Below are positions 61,095 to 64,000 of a stretch of 64,000 nt of DNA, piece by piece (the stretch's first letter is position 1; every line of letters starts with the position of its first letter). Source of the stretch: Membranipora membranacea (lineage: Eukaryota > Bryozoa > Gymnolaemata > Cheilostomatida > Membraniporidae); NCBI GenBank assembly GCA_914767715.1, contig OU612074.1, forward strand, positions 759,501 to 823,500. Direction: 5' to 3'. The notes beneath the pieces are model-generated. The model saw only the letters and a list, made by a program, of their open reading frames with translations, did no database searches and was not told where the DNA came from. Position numbers and translations under genes: made by a program.

Positions 61095-63946
61095 TTAGCA
61101 CCGAGCTAGGGTCATAGTCTTTCCAGTATTAACTTGTGATCCACTCGCGCAAAACTTGTATCTGCAAAAAAAGAATGGCGATAGGTCATCCCCAAATTTT
61201 TTAGGAGTTGTTCAACTTTAAATCGATGGGAAGTAACTCCGATTACTAAGCATAATCCCGAATTATATGATTCTCACAATGAAAAAATCTTAACACAGGA
61301 TAATATTTGGGGGTTTAATAAAGTTTAAAAATGATTGTGCAGTCAAAATATCTCAGTACAATTCAAAGATACTCTTCTTAAGCTCAATAAGGTTTACATG
61401 GATGAACATTCAATTCATATTGACAGGTTTACATACTTGCTATCTTTGTGCTCGAGCTCAAGGTGGTCTATGTTCCACTTATCAGGGCCAGCTCCTAAGG
61501 ATAAGAATGACCAGCCCCCGTACTTCTCATAACTCAAGTCGATGCTCTGAGGCTCTCCCAGCTCATGATAGTCTACTATTATAATCTTAGATTCCTTTCC
61601 TAGCACGTCCTTCTCGCTGTAAAATATTAGAAAAAATACATAATTACGATGATTAAGTAAAAAATACACTGATGAAAAGCCAGCAAGGAGATCGATCCAA
61701 CTTAAGATAAAGAAAGACAATATCGCTCACTCTTTTAGTCGGACATGTATGTCCAAAAGTTAGCGAAAAAACTTGCCACTTGGCTCATTCCCTGCAAAAG
61801 GAACAATCAGCTGAAGTATTTTAGAGGTTTTGAAGATATCTCAAGAATAGCCAAATGCTCAATATTCATGTGATCAATTAGCCTGTCTTGACAAGCTTGG
61901 TTGTGGGTGGGGGTTGTCCTCCCCACAAAACAAAGCTTGTCAAGACAGGCTGGTGATTTACATGAGTATCATAATCTCTAATCGGGGTAAATTTAAAATA
62001 AACGTGCTATACCATTGTATACTGTATAGACTCCTTAAACATTGGCTCAGAGAATGAGTAATGTGGTTCAGATTCCACACAAGGTTGGAAATTCAAACAA
62101 ACAAAGTGTTCAATCTCATGTGGTTGATTATGGAATGCCATTACCAGGAACCTAGATAAAGACTGACCACCTAAACTGCTAGTCGGTACACTTAATATAT
62201 ATTAAAGGAAAGACATCAGTTAACATTCAACAGTTATAAAAGAGAATAGTTACCCTTGGAATGGAGTGACAATCTGGTCTTTAGTCCCTTTTATCTTCAG
62301 GTTAATCTTCCCTTTGACATCAGAGGAGTCTTTACCAGGAGTGATCGTTATGTCGTACGTAACACCACAGAACTGCTCGCCGTCGGGAGCTTTAGCTGTA
62401 CTAAAACCTGGTAATACAAAATAGGTAAACCAATGAAAAATGTCTGCATTGCAAAACTGCAGGCTCCCCGGTACCCAAGACGAGTAATAATAAGCTAGAG
62501 TTAAGTTTAGCTAGTTTAGGGGCGAAGTTAATCTGAGCTAGCACCAAATTTTTTCTCGCTGAAGTAGTAGTCTAGATGAAATGAAGAGAGTGAGAACATA
62601 TCAGCTAGTTTCATATTTATGTCTTTAAAGCCTGTACGGAATCGCAAATTTTTCCTTCCTGCCAGCAAATACTTATATTACATCTTTATATATATCGTAT
62701 ATTATATATCACACATTATATGTAAGTGATACAGACCTTTGGTCATCAGGTAAAAGTTGCCTCTTGCTGCGTATTCTATAGAATGATATCCGAGCTCTGA
62801 ACAGCCATGCTGACCGCAGCTGTTACATTTACCGTTCTCGTAATCATCCTGTGTGAACGAGTGAGAGAGTTAGAGAGTGAGAGAGTGGAGAGGATCAACT
62901 GACTAACCAACAGAGGACCAGGTAAATACTAGTATAGGTGCCGGAACCCTGCCCGGATCACTGGTAGTGATATTCGATTGTCGACCACATCCCGCTCACA
63001 TACAAGTGGCATGTGGTTAACAATAGTATGTAAGTACCAGCTACCTGAGCAAAACTTGATCAATCACATTGTAAAATGGGTGCTCTTACTGTACATCGGA
63101 TACCAATTTCAGATTTGCAATGTCCACCAAAATTGAACATATTGGAAAGTGCGAACAGGAATAATTATTTCATTTTAGTGATTCCCGTAATAAATTTACG
63201 TGAAAAGTATCCTAGTGTCTGTAAGATCATCAATCAAAGTCATGCATACCACCACCAATTGTATTTGAATTTCACAAGAATAATCCAACTTAACAACTAT
63301 TTATAATATAACAATCTCGTTCAGATTATCGAAATGTCCAGCATTTCTACAATTTTGAGGATTTACAGCATATCTTGAGTCCCACTCAGTTGGTTGTGAG
63401 TGGCACTGTGCGAGTGACTCAGTTGATTGATGATCTTACCCAGTTAGAACAAGGATGAGCCAGAAATCTGCATCCCATAGATAGCAGTGATTCCATGAAA
63501 TAATAGTGAGATCTACTGTGACTACAGGTCACGGCCCCCTCAGCTCCTGATAACATCAAGTAAAAATCTCAACAAACTTCATCTCAACAAATGTTTCGTA
63601 GCTTTGAAAACACCCGAGCATTAAGAATTTATCTTATTTCCTTCTTAATTTGTAGAAAAAAATTGAGTGTCACCTAAATTGGCGCCCAATGGATGAAGAA
63701 AAAATATTTGAAACACAAAAAAGACATCTTATGTGCTCAGGTATTCCCCTCAAGTGAAATCTAAGTCAGAAGTTGTCTTCTTTTTGTATAAAGGGACACA
63801 ACTCCAGATTAACGAACAAATTAGGTTAAAGCTCACCCAACTATTACATGGTATTCCTCTCAGTGAGCAATGGTTACCAGTAGCTATAGACTCAATAAAT
63901 AGTCTATGAGATCGACTATGTGCGCATGAGATATCGCCAAAAGCAC
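61095..63946 (-). CDS. Pancreatic-type lipase, C-terminal half, partial at right edge
   Basis: Triacylglycerol lipase family, normally secreted. Exons in transcript order: 63946-63837 (version A), 63546-63440 (version B), 62848-62737, 62407-62254, 61616-61437, 61161-61095. Versions A and B each carry the segment C-x-H-S-R-S-H, matching 'CNHLRSYKYY' of pancreatic lipase, where the His is catalytic (His263) and the Cys closes the lid. The next exon has GKCNSCGQHGCSELGYHS, matching the 'CFPC..GCPQMGHYA' region. The last three exons form the PLAT/C2-like C-terminal domain (YDITITPGKD to SKYKFCASG) ending MTLARC, like 'LTLTPC' in human PNLIP. The nucleophile Ser and the Asp lie off the window. Stop codon at 61095-61097. 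Confidence 0.85.
61880..61951. repeat. Hairpin MITE, ends 'agcctgtcttgacaagctt'
   Basis: Perfect inverted ends 'agcctgtcttgacaagctt' and 'aagcttgtcaagacaggct', about 19 bp, with a 34-base middle that is itself partly self-complementary ('ggggttgtcc/cctccccac'). Single copies of the end word occur at 6542 and 10459. Lies in a lipase intron. Confidence 0.85.
63440..63546 (-). other. Lipase catalytic-His exon, version B
   Basis: A 107-nt exon, acceptor TTATCAG, donor GTAAGA. Same entry and exit phases as version A. Key features: AVTCSHSRSHYYFMES, later CRFLAHPCSNW. Between the two versions are 290 bases of AT-rich intron. Confidence 0.75.
63837..63946 (-). other. Lipase catalytic-His exon, version A
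   Basis: A 110-nt exon, acceptor CTGCCAG, donor GTGAGC. It enters in phase 1 and leaves in phase 0. Key features: DISCAHSRSHRLFIES (lid Cys and catalytic His), later CSLRGIPCNSW. It joins the 62848 exon (DDYENGKC) in frame when version B is skipped. Confidence 0.75.
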
Positions 63947-64000
63947 CTGGCAGTGAAAATATATCACATACGGTGATACTGAGCAAGGAAAAGATGACAA

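Noticed and set aside
1-64000. CRISPR array, bacterial operons or phage genes
   Set aside because: The tandem repeats present lack unique spacers, and all supported genes have spliceosomal introns; the window is eukaryotic.

Overview
The window is eukaryotic nuclear DNA, almost certainly from an invertebrate animal. Genes are split into many short exons with GT..AG introns of about 0.1-2.2 kb, AT-rich introns, tRNA-derived short interspersed repeats and foldback elements. The families present are animal ones: class IA PI3-kinase, C-type lectin, SGLT transporter, pancreatic-type lipase, a collagen-like membrane protein and a phospholipid scramblase relative. The gene models below were built by eye from reading frame, splice sites and intron phase. 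The long six-frame ORFs alone are mostly single exons or noise. The phylum cannot be fixed from this sequence; compact introns and a minicollagen-like gene would suit a non-bilaterian or another compact marine invertebrate genome.

Layout, left to right. (1) About 1.3-6.75 kb, minus: N-terminal part (p85-binding and Ras-binding domains) of a class IA PI3-kinase p110; its C2, helical and kinase parts lie off the left edge or were not found. (2) 11.2-12.7 kb, plus: a two-exon type II membrane C-type lectin with tyrosine motifs and EGPTT repeats. (3) 17.4-20.1 kb, plus: a small type II membrane collagen with 12 Gly-X-Y triplets between cysteine pairs. (4) 22.9-28.9 kb, plus: an 8-exon four-helix membrane protein of unknown family. 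(5) 30.15-37.4 kb, plus: a complete 14-exon SLC5/SGLT sodium-solute symporter, 653 aa. (6) 38.3-44.4 kb, minus: a low-complexity Ser/Thr/Pro-rich protein in at least 9 exons, converging on the SGLT gene. (7) 45.1-49.2 kb, plus: a secreted NHL-repeat/mucin-like protein. (8) 49.6-54.9 kb, minus: a complete 10-exon protein joining a scramblase-like domain to a long coiled coil. (9) 55.9-60.3 kb, minus: a complete 6-exon multi-pass membrane protein whose tail carries five NPF motifs. (10) 61.1-64.0 kb, minus: the C-terminal half of a pancreatic-type lipase, running off the right edge, with two versions of the exon that carries the catalytic histidine.

There is no operon-like organisation. Several products are membrane or secreted proteins with repeat-rich linkers, and several linkers are visibly expanding at the DNA level. 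The most interesting observations are the lipase exon pair (frame-incompatible with each other, each in frame with the next exon), the scramblase-coiled-coil fusion, the membrane minicollagen, the five-NPF membrane protein, and minisatellites that touch or contain splice acceptors. The intergenic and intronic space holds two SINE families and several hairpin MITE families.
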